Source: Kappaphycus alvarezii
Lineage: Eukaryota; Rhodophyta; Florideophyceae; Gigartinales; Solieriaceae
Length of the DNA stretch: 64,000 nucleotides
Reading direction: 5' to 3'
Assembly: GCA_002205965.3 (NCBI GenBank)
Contig: NADL03000001.1
Span: 744,001-808,000, forward strand
Under the pieces are notes generated by a model. The model worked only from the letters and a program-made list of their open reading frames with translations, was not told the DNA's origin and did no database searches. Positions 20,979 through 34,535 of this stretch are shown here, in pieces. A program made the position numbers and the translations under genes. Position 1 is the stretch's first letter. Every line of letters begins with the position of its first letter.

Positions 20979-22739
20979 AGTGACTTCATTACACGACGAT
21001 TAGCAATTCACGCTATTGTGCCTGCATCTGAGTCACTGTGCTGGCTTCAAGAGAGGAATGCATCAGCAGCTTCCATTTGGACAAAGAAGAATCACAGTGT
21101 GACAAAAAAACGTTGAACGAGGTTATAAATATGACTGCTCGGTAATCTTGGCTGAAGTTTCTCTATCGTCAATTCTTCACTTGTCCTATCCTCGATCACT
21201 CTTTATTCACAGTACATTGAAATATCTGGTAAGAGCTGAATTGTTTAGTAGTCCAAATCTTTTAATATTTGATTGGATTCCTCAATGTAAACTAGTTATC
21301 CGAATCATGGGATTTCACCGGCTGGAAAATCAATTCAGTACCACGCAGGTGAAAATATGCATCACATATTTCTTCTACTCCCCTCACGTGAGCAGCTACT
21401 TTTATATATGGACTCTGTCCGCAGAATACAAAAACCCCCAGAATTTTTTCGCAAATAGCATTAATGTTAATCTTCATGTATCGGCACTTTAATGAAGAAA
21501 AAATGGACAAGCAGCTTGGAATTCAGCATAGTTATAAACAATTCATAGCCTTTTTAATTCGCAAAGGAAGTTTCACCCCTCTTGATGATTAAAGGCTTTT
21601 CAATTGAGGTGTAGTCAGGGTAATGCTGATCTGGGTGCCCATTCACAGAAGCATAACATTAGACTCTGTCAAGTTAGTTTGGGCCTCCTGTAACGGTAAA
21701 ATTAGCCCTAGAATATCACCTGTATGGCATATACCTTTTTCACACTCTGAAAAATGTAAGGACAACGCTCAAAGGTGAGTTCCTCGAAAGTTTTTTGATG
21801 AACGTGAATCTATTTCTTGGGATTTACACACGTATTAACAATGCACAAAGAGATTTAATATTCTTTGTATTCATGCCGCGTTTAGTCATTATCATATATG
21901 TTAACAACCTTGGCCATATCTGCTTATGAATTCCTTGTAAAAAAGACATATAAGTTGAACAACAGATGCGCGGGGAAGGTTCATGACTGGACGAGATCAG
22001 TCATTCGACGAAAACATGTTTAATTTACCTACTTTTTTCACTAAGTGCCCCAATTATCTACCATCATTGCTGCATTCTCATTAAATTAGCGGGAGATCTT
22101 GAGAATAAGGTACTACATAGAGAATTGATTGAAAATAGGCAGTGGAATTAATCAGTCCCATGTCAATGGTGTTGACCAAACCGGAACTAGAGTCTTCTCG
22201 AAACATGTATTTTTTTATCTTGAGTAATTGAACGGTGATTCAATTCAATCCAAAATGAGCATAGGTTGCTAATAAACACGGTTCCGAAAACAAAAGGAGT
22301 CATAAATAACCATCCAAAAGCGACGAAAAATAATTAAAAAGCTGAGATCCAAGGGCTATGCTTTCACAGCTTTGAGTATCTTGTGTTTGCGAAAAAAGCG
22401 AGCACGTCCCATTCGATCATATTCTGTACCGAATTTGTTTTTTCTAGCTCCTATTTTACAGAGATAATAATTTCGTGCACATGCTTATACTGTAGCGAAA
22501 AATACTGCATAACGGTGGCGCCTGTCGCTTCCTTCTGGGCCTCCGCATATTTGGCTCAGAAAAATTTAAAGGATTTTACAAAGTACTTGTGGGAAGCTGG
22601 CATTTACTTTCACGCGTGCATACTGTACCTAAAATAAGGACATGATGTCCTATCCTGAGCTTCTTTGGCCATGTGTAGCTGCCTTGTAATTAATTTTAAT
22701 CCCCAGTCAGTTTCTTTATTTAATATTTATTGTAAGGCT
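20979..22739. other. No recognisable gene
   Basis: Increasingly AT-rich sequence with short frames up to 114 codons (21148-21492) and no recognised domains. Confidence 0.5.
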
Positions 22740-23290
22740 AGTGTAGTTAACAGTACTAAGTGCCATTGTGGCACTACTTGGGGTTTCATCACATAGGATG
22801 CCTGCAGTAAACGGTCATCAACCCCCCTCAGAGCCTAGGTCCATCTAGTAGTCAAGAGGTTCTACGTTAACCAGGCTATCTAGTTGGTGAACGGCAAGCC
22901 AAGCTATGCATGGATCGCTACAACTAGGCACCCTGGCTCCCGACCGGACCCGTTTTAGTGTGGCTAGAGTATTCACTGCTACCCTTGTTTGACCGATCTA
23001 GCAGTAGGATCGCCTACCCCCGTTCCTTTCCCACCTTTTTACATTACTTCCTTTATTCCCTTCCTTTTAACCCTGTAATTTATTCCTTCCTAGCCCTGAG
23101 AAATTCCTGGAGGACCATAGGGCATCCTTTTGCTCCTATCGGACGCGACCTATGTCACTCTATCCTGCTAGCATAGCTACCCGTCTACCATCGTCCAAAC
23201 TGGCCTCCCAAGGAAGTCAAGCTTCCGAAACTAGCCACCTATTGTGTGGCCCTCGCGGGCCATATAAATACATTACCCGACAAAAATAAT
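22740..23290. other. GC-richer C/T-skewed island in AT-rich DNA, possibly a solo LTR or repeat
   Basis: About 550 bp compositionally unlike its flanks. It starts near a small perfect hairpin (AGTGCCATTGTGGCACT, about 22760-22776), is pyrimidine-rich on the plus strand at 23010-23110, and ends with TATAAATA at about 23264. The size suits an LTR, but I could not find a second copy, TG/CA ends with matching flanks, or a primer-binding site. Confidence 0.3.
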
Positions 23291-25758
23291 GCTGCGATAA
23301 GGGAAAATTGAGATGAGGGGGGTACAAAATAGTGCACCACGCATGTCACGATACTGGGCATGAGGAAAATGAAAGCATTTTGGGAATTTTATTGGAATTT
23401 TAGTCGCAATTGAAATAGAATAATGCCAATGAAACTAAATAAAATCCGTTTAGAGGGAAGGAAACTATGGAACGATATCATAAAGAAACCAATGAGGAGA
23501 TGGTGAGGGTGGACATAGATTCAGAGATCATTGAAAATTTGTGCGATACGGGGAGGATATGAACATGTGAAGTATAAATAAATGTTTGAACGAACTAAGT
23601 TTCAAATATAGTTATATCATGAACAATTTGCGTATGCCTCTACATGTTTTTCCTGATTTCTAAACTAAACGAGAATGTATGGGAACAAATCACAGAAAAT
23701 ACACGATTGTAAGATTTATATCAAATTTTAGCAACAAAATCTTAATTTTTTGTATAAATCCAGCATTTTGTGTAGAGACTGTTCAAAATACCTCACAAAT
23801 TTTATAAAAAAGTTAAATTTCGTATAAAATCGTGTACCTAATTTTACATGTACGCAAATATGAATTTGAAAAGTTTTGATAAACTGATTCTTCTGAATGT
23901 AATGCAGTGATGTAGTTCTGTAGTATTTGCACAGAAACTTTTAACAGATTTAATTTTAAAGTTCCAAATTCACATGTAGAGAGATCGCTTTACCAAAGGT
24001 CGTATAGGAAACCCTGGAGATGCCTCCGTTCTATTATACACAGACCTACGCTTCCGAACTACAAAACTTCAGCTCAGAAATAAATGTGTCGTCATAAAGT
24101 AAAAGATTTTTAATATCCCATAGAACAAATATAGGCTCCTTATTGGATAATATAATGGAGAGATTACAATCCAGCTACCTCATGATCCAATTATGCGAAA
24201 TGCTATAAAAGTATTACATCTATGATAATTAGAATGCATTCTGAGTTATTCTTTTAATCAAATCATTGCATATAATATAGCATTTTGTCCAAAAGTACCC
24301 AGAGTTCATGTTCATCGCGAAAAAAGCCTGTAACTTTCCGTGCATTGATATGTAAATTACAGTTTGAACAACTTCTAAACTGCCTATATAACTTCTACCG
24401 CACCACTGTATCTCTAAATTTACTTTTTTTCCGTCAGATCTCATCACTACCGTTTGAAAGTGTTTAAATAATCTGAAGGAACATAGTATGTCAAGTCAAG
24501 CCAATCTATGTATCCAGTATCATCTTGAGAGAAAACTGTAGGTTTGTCATGTTTTTATCCTAGTTACATACGGACATTTCTTGTGTTACATATTATGTCA
24601 TTCATGAAAGTATAAAAGTCAGTAAAATAAGCTCCTGGAGAAGGAAGGGCTACGTTTTTTTACAAAAATATCTAAATTTTTGGGCTTTCATTGATTATAA
24701 GGATATGTACCAAAGGAAAAGGTAATTTTATCTTATCTTCTTTGTATTATAGATCGAAAAAAAGCTCAATTCATTTCCTGGACCGCTTACTTCTGGTTCC
24801 TTCGATATTATTACCATTTCTTGAACTTTTCTAGGGGATTTAATTAAATTTATGAGTGATTTACAATGATTTATTTAAGATTGAGCCATGAAAGTATCCA
24901 GAATAAGCACTACTGCACTAAGATAAGGTATGAATCTCGTGAATAAATATATGAAAGAGCCAACTAGCACTGCATATTGCACATATTTATACCTACGACA
25001 TCGTTGGGAGTCAAATTACTCTGAAGAAGAGGAAAGCGCTTAGTTTTTGCGCTTTTCGTGCAACTCGTGGAAATGATTTCATTGCGAAGGAACATTGTGA
25101 CAGAAAATTTCCTCACAGATTGTGGTAAAGTTTGATTTCAAGTTTTGAAAGAGGTGAGCCACTGACTGTTACTTGAATTATCGCATCTATATGTACAGGT
25201 AATTGCTCACTTATTTACTTATTCTTAGAAGATTAAAACATTATACAATTATAAAAGTAGGTAAAAAACCTCCTTTTAGAGTGTTTCAGAAAGACCTATT
25301 GAGAAGGGTTGATAGTTGCAAAATAAAGTGGACTAATTTAATTCCTTACTAGTTCAAATGGAAGCTTAGGCGAAAGGAAGGATCCGTATGGGGATCGAAG
25401 CGAACAAATAATTCTACCGTCAGCCTCTGGAACCCTGTCGTTATGGAAGCTTGATATATTAACGCGGAGATGAAGGAAGAAATGTAAGCAAGAAGATTAC
25501 CTTCAGTTTTAAGTGTTCTGATTCCAGTCCGAGTCAGCGAGTGGAGTGAAATGTAGGTGAATCATTTCTCTGCGAGCCACAGGCGCATACAAATTACCTG
25601 CTAATATTTATGTAGATTCTAGAATTGAGTGCGATAAACTAGTCTCCATTTGAATTTGGCGTGTATTAGTGAGGTTTAAAGCGCAGTATAATACCGGGCG
25701 GTACTATTTCCGCACCAGATGGAGTTTCATAGTAATAATTGAGTCCGAGCTAAGAGCG
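23291..25758. other. AT-rich, no recognisable gene
   Basis: First 270 bp are purine-rich on the plus strand; the remainder is AT-rich with no frame longer than about 75 codons and no recognised motif. Confidence 0.55.
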
Positions 25759-26308
25759 TCAAGCACTTCTCTGATGTTTCGGAGATAGTAGAGGCCTTTT
25801 GTTGTCTTGGTTACATTTATGAATGATGGTTCGAAAGATGTAGTGATAGGAGCCGTAATTGCAGTCAACGAATAAAATTAATTTTTCAACTGCCGCTTTT
25901 ATAGTGGGAAAAGCCTTGTGCTTCCATTTAGCTGATTGTTCGCTCAGTAGGTGTTCTGCAGTTGGAATTAAAGATAAACCCAGGTGTATTTGGCCCAAGA
26001 GGTGCATATTAAACAGAGCTATTAATATGAGACTAATGGTATGCACACAAATTGTTCTATTTAAGTTGGCGCCTTTCATATAATCAATATTAAAAAAATA
26101 AAAGATTAAGATACACAGAACCCTTTGTATTGGTGGAAGATTTAGCGACCGAAATACCTCCATCTATAGCTTCACCGCAACAGAAACTTGCAGCATAGCA
26201 TGAGCACAATAATTTATCATCTTTAACTTCGTTGGTTTGAATGTTTTCGTTGGTGGCCAAGGTAATATTTTTAACACCATCTTGAACATGAGAGAGTAAA
26301 AAATACAC
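25759..26308 (-). pseudogene. Possible Ty3/gypsy RNase H relic
   Basis: Two overlapping minus-strand frames. The upstream one contains HVQDGVKNITLATNENIQT, resembling the gypsy RNase H block with A-S/T-R-x-L-T. The downstream one contains SLNLPPIQRVLCILIFYFFN then IDYMKGANLN, resembling the later block P-x-R-I-Q-R-W-x-L-x-L-x-x-Y-x-F-x-I-x-Y-x-K-G-x-x-N. Order and spacing fit RNase H of an LTR element. The rest of the frame does not match anything I recognise, and no LTR was found nearby. Confidence 0.4.
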
Positions 26309-29300
26309 CTTGCGGTTGTTTCTCTAAACAAGAAAGGCGCTTAAGGTGGGTGAGGTGCCTTGAAAGAAAAATGAGAGAACGAATTTGCTCATAGTGTGGA
26401 GATGGTTCTTCATTACTTACTTGGTATAATTTTGCCTTAGTGACTGAGTGTGGCGTAATTTTTCTCCCCTACGGGAAAAATATTCTTTAGTGATTTAATG
26501 AAAAAGAAACTTTGGATAGGCTAGTACAGAACTATCAATTAGTCCAAATATACCATTAGTACCCTCTGTCATTATATTGGAGAGGAGAATAATCAGATTA
26601 GCTCTTTTTTCAAATTTCCGCCTCAAGGTCTCTCAAAGCTCAATAAATATATATATTTTCATAATAGGGATTATTTTACGGCATAAACATATTTGGTTCA
26701 ATAATATGCAAATATTGAAGCATAAATGTACTGATATTCTTTTTTGTCTTCAGGTAATGCCATAATGATAAGAGGGCGATCATATAAGATTAAGTCAAAA
26801 TAAATATGAGTATAGTGTGGAACATGGAGAGAGTTAGGCTGCATTGAATTGGTGAGAGAACATTTAAAATTGTTCATATATTTTACCCTTTGACAAAAGT
26901 TACGACATATTTTAGACTAGGTAGGATTACACTAGCCACCAGATTCAATTACTTGACGATTTTTTATTTCATGCCCACATATTCAATATGATTACGCTGA
27001 GTTTTTAGATGATAATTTCGCTCATTATTATTAAATGTAGTGAATGAGGTAGAATATAAGGTATCGGTTAATGCCGCGTCCTTTATTTTACTTCCTGTCA
27101 TACTAATTCTCTGTTTCTAAGTCATTTAATTTATGTGGATTACCAATGATGCCCGCCTTCTTGAACTATTTCTATCGTGACCCAATGAAATTTTAGTCGA
27201 CACCTTGTGATAGTTATTCACCAGAAAAAAACTACTCTATCAAGATTATTTATCTATATTTGTTTTTATATCACTTGATGTTTCCTGGTAAAGTTCAGCG
27301 GTAGAAAAGTTCGTGACATGACATTGTCCAAAAATATAATACCTCTGCAAAGCCATGGATGAACTTTCAATGCGGTTCTTTTATCATTAGAATCTAAATT
27401 TCAGGATCCACCACGGTTGTATTAAAAGTAAAAAAGTACATAAGCATGACTTAGACCAAAACCGGTTATTCATTTGTTATCGTATGAGCCGATGACGAAT
27501 AAGTACTCCATTTGGCCCTTTGCGGCCAAATGGGGTGCATATGCATTTAAAAACCAATAAATAAATCTAGAAAAAACTCACTGCGAGCCTAAAGGAAATT
27601 TGCTCGTTGGTAAAAGAAATGTATAACAAATAATGCTCCCGAAGATGATACCCTTCGGACATCGCTGATGTTATCGACAGCTCTGGAGTCGTCAGCAAAT
27701 AAAATTTGGAATTTGAAATTCTAAAAATCATTGAAAATGTTTGAATTGCTTGTCATTTAAATAAAATTACTCATTCAAGCATGTAATATATGACTAATTA
27801 TATGACTAGCGAAATTATCATTTGGAGTTGCAGTAAAGTTGTCGAACAAATCGCGCGCAACCACTACACGTTACTTGACTCTGGCAGACTTTTCGTATCC
27901 AAATCATCATTTTGTCCTTTAAATGCACATCTAAGGCTCTTAATTTCCTTGTACAAATGATTTAACAAGCGAATATCAAGACACTTTACATTTACGCTAG
28001 TTTATGAATTCTGTTGAAAAGTTTTGCTTCTTTCTCGGAATGAAGAGACCCAGAAAACAGAGTACAGTTATCTGAATTGTATTTAACCGGATATCAAAAT
28101 TAAATGCATTGGAATTTTTATTATTTTCACGGTCGGTTACTATCTTTCCGCTAGTAAGAGTTAGTTCCTATTCAATTATTAAGGCAATAACACACTATCA
28201 GTTCAACATATCCTCTGCAAGACTCATAAGTCCAGAAGAATATTTCTGCTCTCTATCTAATTTCATTGAAGCCAAGATATTACTAACAGCCATATTTTCA
28301 ATAACGTTTTGTATCCTTGGAATGATGGTGTGTATATCAAAGTACAATGAGGCTATAATCGATAGAATTCTCGTTTTGGTTTTCATTTGGAGCTCGTGGT
28401 GCTTAAGTTGAGTCCCAGGGAGCAATGAAATCGACAACTTCTAGTGTGCTTGGGTCACGTACCACCCAAACCAAAAAAATTGTGGGCTACGATAAGCCCT
28501 CCTCACCATAGGAGACAACATATACTACCTAGAGCGGACTCGTCCCGAGATAATTTACAAATAGTGGACTACGGAAAAGGGGGTTACGAAAGAGGCGAGC
28601 TCGGTGTCCAATCCAGTAGGATTACAGAAGAGGGAGCGGATTAAATCTCGAGCTACTCTCTAACCACTTTAGCCCTTTTTTAACTACGGGGCTCAGGAAG
28701 CGTTGCCGAATGAAAATGAATCTGTTTTGGTTCTCCCTCGTTTCATTCTAAGAATATTTGAACCCGCTGGCAGGGTTCTTTAGGCACTCAAAAGGCCACC
28801 AAGATAGAAAAAAAGTTCCTATTGCCATCATACCACCATCAAGACCGGGCCATCGCGCTGCAATAAACCCAACAGTTCTCTAAAGTTTGCGCTGAAGTCT
28901 ATATTACAGCCTCGTGTTAGGAAATCATCTCCGAATAACGTAAGGCTTGAATTACAACTACAAAATTTCAAATGAATCCGAGAGAGGGTAAAAAACCTAA
29001 AAAAATAAATAGAGTTTTTTGTTATGTACATGATCTACGGTTACAGAAACCTATCAAAGGAATTTTCGCGAGCTTGAGAAGAGACATAAGGCGGCGGAAG
29101 AAATAAATAAAGTATAGAATCATCTCCCAAGGTTTAAAGCGTACGAGGTAATGTTTCCGCAGCAAATTGACTGGGAAGGGCACCTTCTCAGCAACAAGCA
29201 ACGCCGAAAAGATATCCTACGTCTGTTTATTTGTAAGAACTCTGAATGCTAATACCATATTTGATAGTAATGAAATTACCACTAAAAAAGAAGTAATCTG

Positions 29301-30129
29301 GAAATAAAAGGTACAGTGAATTGCTATTTCGATTTTTTGTATCCACGTGTATTACTTACAGCACCCTGGAAAGCAGCGAACGGCACCTTCAAGTCCCGTT
29401 ACTACATCAAAAACAACCCTTTAGCGAGACGCCTCTGTCATAAATGTTTCTTAGGCTTCGTGGCTGAGCAGCATGGAAGATCTCTTCTTATCTCCCTACG
29501 GAAGTGTGGTGTGGTGTGTGATGGTAAATCTTTACGAGTTGTACAGTGTGGCACAGAAGAGTGCGGAGGACGATAGTGTACCGAACAGCTTGTTTCATGC
29601 CTACTAAGGGGAACGGGAAAGGAAGCTCGGTTAGATGAAATTATTGTTAGGGGAGAAGAGAAGAGAAATCGAATAACGACAGAGATGTGCTGTGGTCACA
29701 ATCAAAACCGTTAAAATGATTTCTGCTGTATTAGTTATGTCAAATATGAAATAAACGTGGGGATATGGCTACATTATCGGGATTTTAGGTTTACCTAGGA
29801 ATCCGTTGCATACCTGCAAAATATAATTTTTAAATTTAAGATAATAATTATGAGTAACGGCTAAGTGCAACACATTGACCAAGCTTCCGCTGAGTATGTC
29901 CTTAAAATTTAGTGAAGACCTGTAGCTATTATCTTACCGTCAACAGCTTGTCCCTAATTATCCTTCCTCCGCTTCACCTGTAAAAGGTAAGTTTTGAGAT
30001 ACGCTGCGATTCTCTCCATTTTTTGCGTACTGTGAGAGCTTAAAAGCATCCATTATGATCTTGCGGCCTCAATTTTTTTGACAAGGATGTTTTATTGTAG
30101 AACCTAAGCTCAAGTTACAGCAATTATTT
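26309..30129. other. AT-rich, gene-poor
   Basis: Nearly 4 kb of AT-rich DNA. Short frames (for example 28109-28411, + strand, 100 codons, hydrophobic) have no recognised motif. A GC-richer patch at about 28440-28640 and another at 29380-29600 may be remnants of the copia relic or its LTR, but I see no paired copy. Confidence 0.5.
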
Positions 30130-32939
30130 CTTCATTTTACTTAATCTTTAAATGGTTAGATGATAGAAGGCGTTCTTCCGTGTAAGTTGCCTGAAGATTC
30201 GTTTTGTTGCCCTCCTAAGTGGTTCTGTTGGACAGTGTATGAATTGAGCAAGTATTTTGAGGCGTGCGTAATATATGATCTCTTTGTATTGGATAGATGC
30301 ATCAGAGCTCCAAATAACTATCTCCACATAATTTCATTCGACAGCTTATACCCTCCTTCAACATTCAGATCCAAATACACTGGAAGAGGCATAACCATTG
30401 GTTTGCAGTCAGCCACTCCTAATGCCCTTATCAAGCGCTAAAAACTCGTCCCATTGTTTAGCTTAATTTCAATGCCGCTGCTCTCGACAGTAATTACGAG
30501 CATTTTTTTCTAACTTTTCCTAGAAGTGCATCCCAATATTCTTCTTGAAGTTTCTGATGACTTGATTCACCAAAGGCCTCACGGTTACAATCAGAACGAT
30601 TTACTCAAAATATAAGAATAGGAACAATAAGTCCATTCGGGCTGCAGTTAGATACAGTCGCGTATGTTTACTCTGTTCAAATCCATTTTTTTAGGAAGTT
30701 GTTGAGGTGACTATAAGTTTCCCTCGAAGCATTTCATTAACCATACAGCGACTTCTCTCGTCGATAGGCATAGTTTTCAAAGCCTTATTCATTAAATAAA
30801 TTTGGCTGTGCCATATACAAGTCCTCCTTAAGCGTTGCATTAACGAATGCATTCTTCACATCTTTATCGACCTAAACCATACAATGCATAATGGAGAGAA
30901 AGAGTGCGGCATAATTGAAGGTATATAGCGACAGGGTAGAATACCTCTGCAAAGTCTGCTTCGGTTATTTCCAAAAAATTACCAATAGCCGCATCTTATG
31001 TCATATTACGATGGATTTTAAATTATGTTTCAAATCAAGGACCCACTTGGCCTGAATGATTTTTTTAAGCAAAAAATAAAGCCTCAAATTTCTTCAACGA
31101 GTTAAACTCCAAAAGTGCCGCTTTCAACCATTCATTAGTGTCTTTCTTTTCGAGGGCCTCTGAAGTGGACACAAGCATTCTAATATCTACAATATGTATC
31201 TTCAACGCTAAATGCTCCTGTTAATGGCCAAACTGGTCCAGTGATTTACCAGCTCTACTTCTTGAGATTCGCTATATTCCTGGATAGTGATTCAATCCAT
31301 GGAGGTCGAAACTACTAATATTAACTCTTCGGTTTCGCAATTTCATCGGTCAGCACGTGTTCGCTGTCCATTTAGTAATTTGTTTTATGCTATCATTCAT
31401 CACAGCATCAACGCCTTCGGCATCGATTTCTTTCATATTATGCTTAGTTATGATAACATGCCTAATATGAAGTCTTCCTGCAAAGACTCTAGCTCTTCTT
31501 GTACATCGAATTCGATGAGACTATTGCTATCCTCAATGTTGCATACTGGAACCTCTTTGAAGAGGACATACTCTGTTTCGGTTATGTTCTTATCATCCGA
31601 AATAAAGACCGAATAAGCGTTGTCCGCGAAACATTCTTTGAGCGTCCTTGATCATAATCGAGAGTTGACCTGATTTACTGCTTCTGTTGCGGATTTTCAA
31701 CCAAACAAGACAAAAAAAATGAAAAAATACCATTTTGGGCTTTTATGCATGAAAAAACTCAAAATATGTCCTATGGCCTGTAAAATTGCACGTAAAAGCT
31801 TATCTATGACGGGATAGGCAGAAATTCACCTCCTATATCCACAAATTCTTTCAATAACCTTTCTTCTTCAGCATCATTGTTCGTTTGATGTTCAGATGCT
31901 TCGGTTGAGGCGCTTTTGTCGCCCATTTTGCATAAGCGAGTAAGCCGTCTTCACCTTGCGTACTACCAATTTCTTTTTGAGCCGGTCATGATATATATAT
32001 ATATATGATTGCCAGACGTGCCTACCATTACAGTCGGACCTTAAAAACTTGACCTCAACCCATTTGACAGAGGTGAGCATCGAGATACGTGCGTCGAAAG
32101 AGTTATCCAACTCCCGTAGTATCTCGGTCGCTACGCTTGATTTCCCACTCTTGCGGCGAACTGCTCAAACCATCGAATTCTAGCTGCAATCATCTGCCTA
32201 AGTCACAAAATATTTTGACTCAGACAGCGATTTTGTCCTTATTGTACCTGCAACGTTGCCATAAATCAGCTCGATCGTCCGCTTAGCATCAAATTATTTT
32301 TTTGCTTTGACTTACACGGCGCATGCTTTTATTTTCAAAGTGCTAACAGTTTACAATTCGAAATTGTACTTTATTTCTTCTGATTATTTTGATTCCTTGA
32401 TGCAAACCACGTGTAGTAGCTTCATTTACATTATTTAATGGCTACAATGTACAAGTTTCGCACAAATCCAATGAATCTCTGCCATCCCCAGTTTTCGCCA
32501 TCTTTCCACCCTTACCAAAGACTGCTTCGTGTAGTACTTCGTTTTGCTCGACTCCCACCATCGCAATTGTGCCCTTTTGTTTGTGAATTAGCTTCACAAA
32601 CCGCAATGGAAGTTTGTATCGTCATCTTAAATAGTAAATTTGAAGTTCTTTCGCCGTAGCTGCGACAGCTAAATCGAGTTGTTAAAGTTGTTATCAAGCC
32701 GGACATGTTGAAAGAATTCTGTAGTAGTATTGCGTGATTCATCTCTCTAATTTTCTTCGCGAGTTTTACATTCAAATAACTCATCGACGCTGTTATTGAA
32801 CCGTATCCGATACATGCAGTACCGTCTGCCTTCTTGAAGGTCGTAAAATTTTCGCTTCAGGTCGTCATGTGGCCTGTGCGGCCCGAGTCAAAAATCCATC
32901 TGCTCGATCCCGGACTCCAGTACCATTTGACATCAGTTG
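30130..32939 (-). pseudogene. Ty1/copia pol relic (protease to reverse transcriptase)
   Basis: Minus-strand motifs appear in the copia order protease, integrase-RT spacer, RT. They are WIFDSGRTGHMT (aspartic protease active site, codons at 32881-32898), AYSVFISDDKNITETEYVLF (about 31600), KWVLDLKHNLKS (about 31050), DVKNAFVNATLKEDLYMAQP (about 30830-30880), and LAQFIHCPTEPLRRATKRI (about 30200). Many stops and frame changes; the RNase H end is not recognisable below 30130. A (AT)8 run sits at 31991-32006 inside the relic. The 5' portion of this element continues at 41373, the two halves being separated by the gypsy insertion. Confidence 0.75.
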
Positions 32940-32944
32940 CGGTC
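32940..32944 (+). repeat. Left target-site duplication of the gypsy element (CGGTC)
   Basis: Five bases immediately left of the LTR at 32945; the right flank reads TGGTC (41368-41372), one mismatch. Confidence 0.75.
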
Positions 32945-33457
32945 TGTGGGGTGTTAAGCACAAACGAGCAGATCTAGGTAGAACTGTGGTTGAAGCTTTG
33001 GTTGAGGCTGGCTGAGTTAAGCCGGCCTCTCCAAACCAGGTTTTACATAGAACTGAAGGGAGCTATATACTAAAGGAAAATTCAGTCTAACAGTAGCGAA
33101 TTCAATGGTTTTTCCGTAAAACAGCCCTGACGGTATCCTATGTAGCGCGTTCAAAATTTTAGCCGGCACGAGTGACATACTCCGACAAGATTTAAGAAGC
33201 ACATTGGCTCAGTTGGCATGGATAGCGAGGAAACGTTTGATTGATAAAGCAATGATATAACATCCCAGTGTGTAACTCGTCCGTAACTATTCCAAGTGTA
33301 CCAATAGGTCAAATGCTGTGTTCAGAACTGTAAGGAAATTGTAATGACAGCAAAGTGCCTAGTAGCCTGGTTGTAAGGTTACTATATTTGAATCTACAGT
33401 GCGTAGATGCAGTGAATTTGTGTAAAATCTGTAAGGCCTATGAAGTAAAATACAACA
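32945..33457 (-). repeat. 3' LTR of Ty3/gypsy element
   Basis: 513 bp, begins TGTGGGGTGTTAAG and ends ATACAACA (TG...CA ends). Aligns along its whole length with 40850-41367, with scattered differences of roughly one in 7-10 bases by eye. In element orientation (minus) it is the downstream LTR. Confidence 0.9.
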
Positions 33458-33476
33458 TCACTCCCACCTTCACAGA
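33458..33476 (-). promoter_or_regulatory. Polypurine tract of the gypsy element
   Basis: On the minus strand reads GAAGGTGGGAGTGA immediately upstream of the 3' LTR, the position where plus-strand DNA synthesis is primed in LTR elements. Confidence 0.6.
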
Positions 33477-33479
33477 AGA

Positions 33480-33800
33480 ATCGCCCCGATTCTTGAGGTT
33501 CTGCATGTAATTTTTCAAACATTCTTGTGAATTCTTAAGGCATGATTCGAGAAGCCACGAATTCTCATGATCTTCGTCCCTTCCATTTGGCAAGGAATTT
33601 ATTTTTTCCACGTTCTTTCTGTGAGCGAGTATAGATTCAACTTCATACTCCTCATGTTCATGTTGAAATTGGAGAGGTGGCGGAGAAGTAGCGTTTCGTT
33701 TAAATTCATCTTCTAGGAACGGTTTCAAGAGGCTAGCGTGGAATGTGTTAGGTATTCCTCTGTCAATTATAGGTTGGGATAAATTCAGGCTGTATGACAC
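33480..33800 (-). pseudogene. Gypsy integrase C-terminal region
   Basis: Minus-strand frame with GIPNTFHASLLKPFLED followed by EYEVESILAHRK, the typical end of Ty3/gypsy integrases (F-H-x-S-L-L-K-P-F, then Y-E-V-E-x-I-L-x-H-R leading to a chromodomain-like tail). The catalytic core that should precede it is missing. The frame remains open for 120 codons. Confidence 0.8.
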
Positions 33801-33844
33801 ACCGTTAATATCTTCTGTGGTTTCGAAGGGACCGCAATAATTTG

Positions 33845-34535
33845 GGTTCAGTTTGCGTTATCAAGCCGCATCTTCGAGTGATAAGTTCTTTGTTGATAGC
33901 CAAACATTCCTCAATGCTTCTTGCATATATCTTCGGAAACCTGCTGCAGCTGGATTATCTGACGCTAAAACATCTAAGGATACTGTTCTTGGTTGAATTC
34001 CATAATTACGTAAAAATCGAAATGATCTTTCCATACCTTACTGTAGTTGAGAATGTCATCCAGATAGACGATCAAAATATGTCGAGCTGGTCCTTGAAAA
34101 CTTCATTCATTAGGTTTATGAAAGTTGCTGGGGCATTGGTGAGTCCAAACGGCAGGAAAAGAAATTCAAAGAGTCCGTATCGTGTTCTGAAGGCGGTAAA
34201 TGGAATCGAATCTTCATGTAGTCTAATCTAGTGATAACCGGATCTAAGATTAATTTCGCTGAAGTACCTTGCACCTTTAAGCTGGTCAAAAATGTCGTCA
34301 ATTCTTGGTAAAGGATAGCTGTTTTTCACAGTAAGCCGGTTTAAGGCTCTGTAATCCACACACATCCGTTGACCATTATCCTTCTTGCTCACGATTAGAA
34401 TAGGAGCTCCCTAGGGGCTCTCAGTAGGTCTTATAAACGCAGCTTCCTGTAGCTCGTCCAAACTGTTTTCGGAGTTCTGGCATCTTTTTGTCAGAAAGTC
34501 TATAGAGACATTTCTTCTGTGGTTCTGCTCCTTAC
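33845..34535 (-). pseudogene. Gypsy reverse transcriptase, broken
   Basis: Minus strand shows KKCLYRLSDKKMPELRKQ, then [73 protein letters not shown], and the catalytic YLDDIL (Y-L-D-D codons at 34055-34066) in another frame. These are the fingers-palm motifs of gypsy RT in correct order. At least two frame changes and several stops. RT ends abruptly at about 33845 next to the integrase tail, indicating an internal deletion. Confidence 0.85.

Noticed and set aside
25681..25760. LTR boundary of the gypsy-like RNase H relic
   Set aside because: No paired direct repeat or flanking duplication could be found within the window.
31991..32006. (AT)8 microsatellite as a functional element
   Set aside because: Simple repeat inside a decayed copia relic; ordinary slippage explains it.
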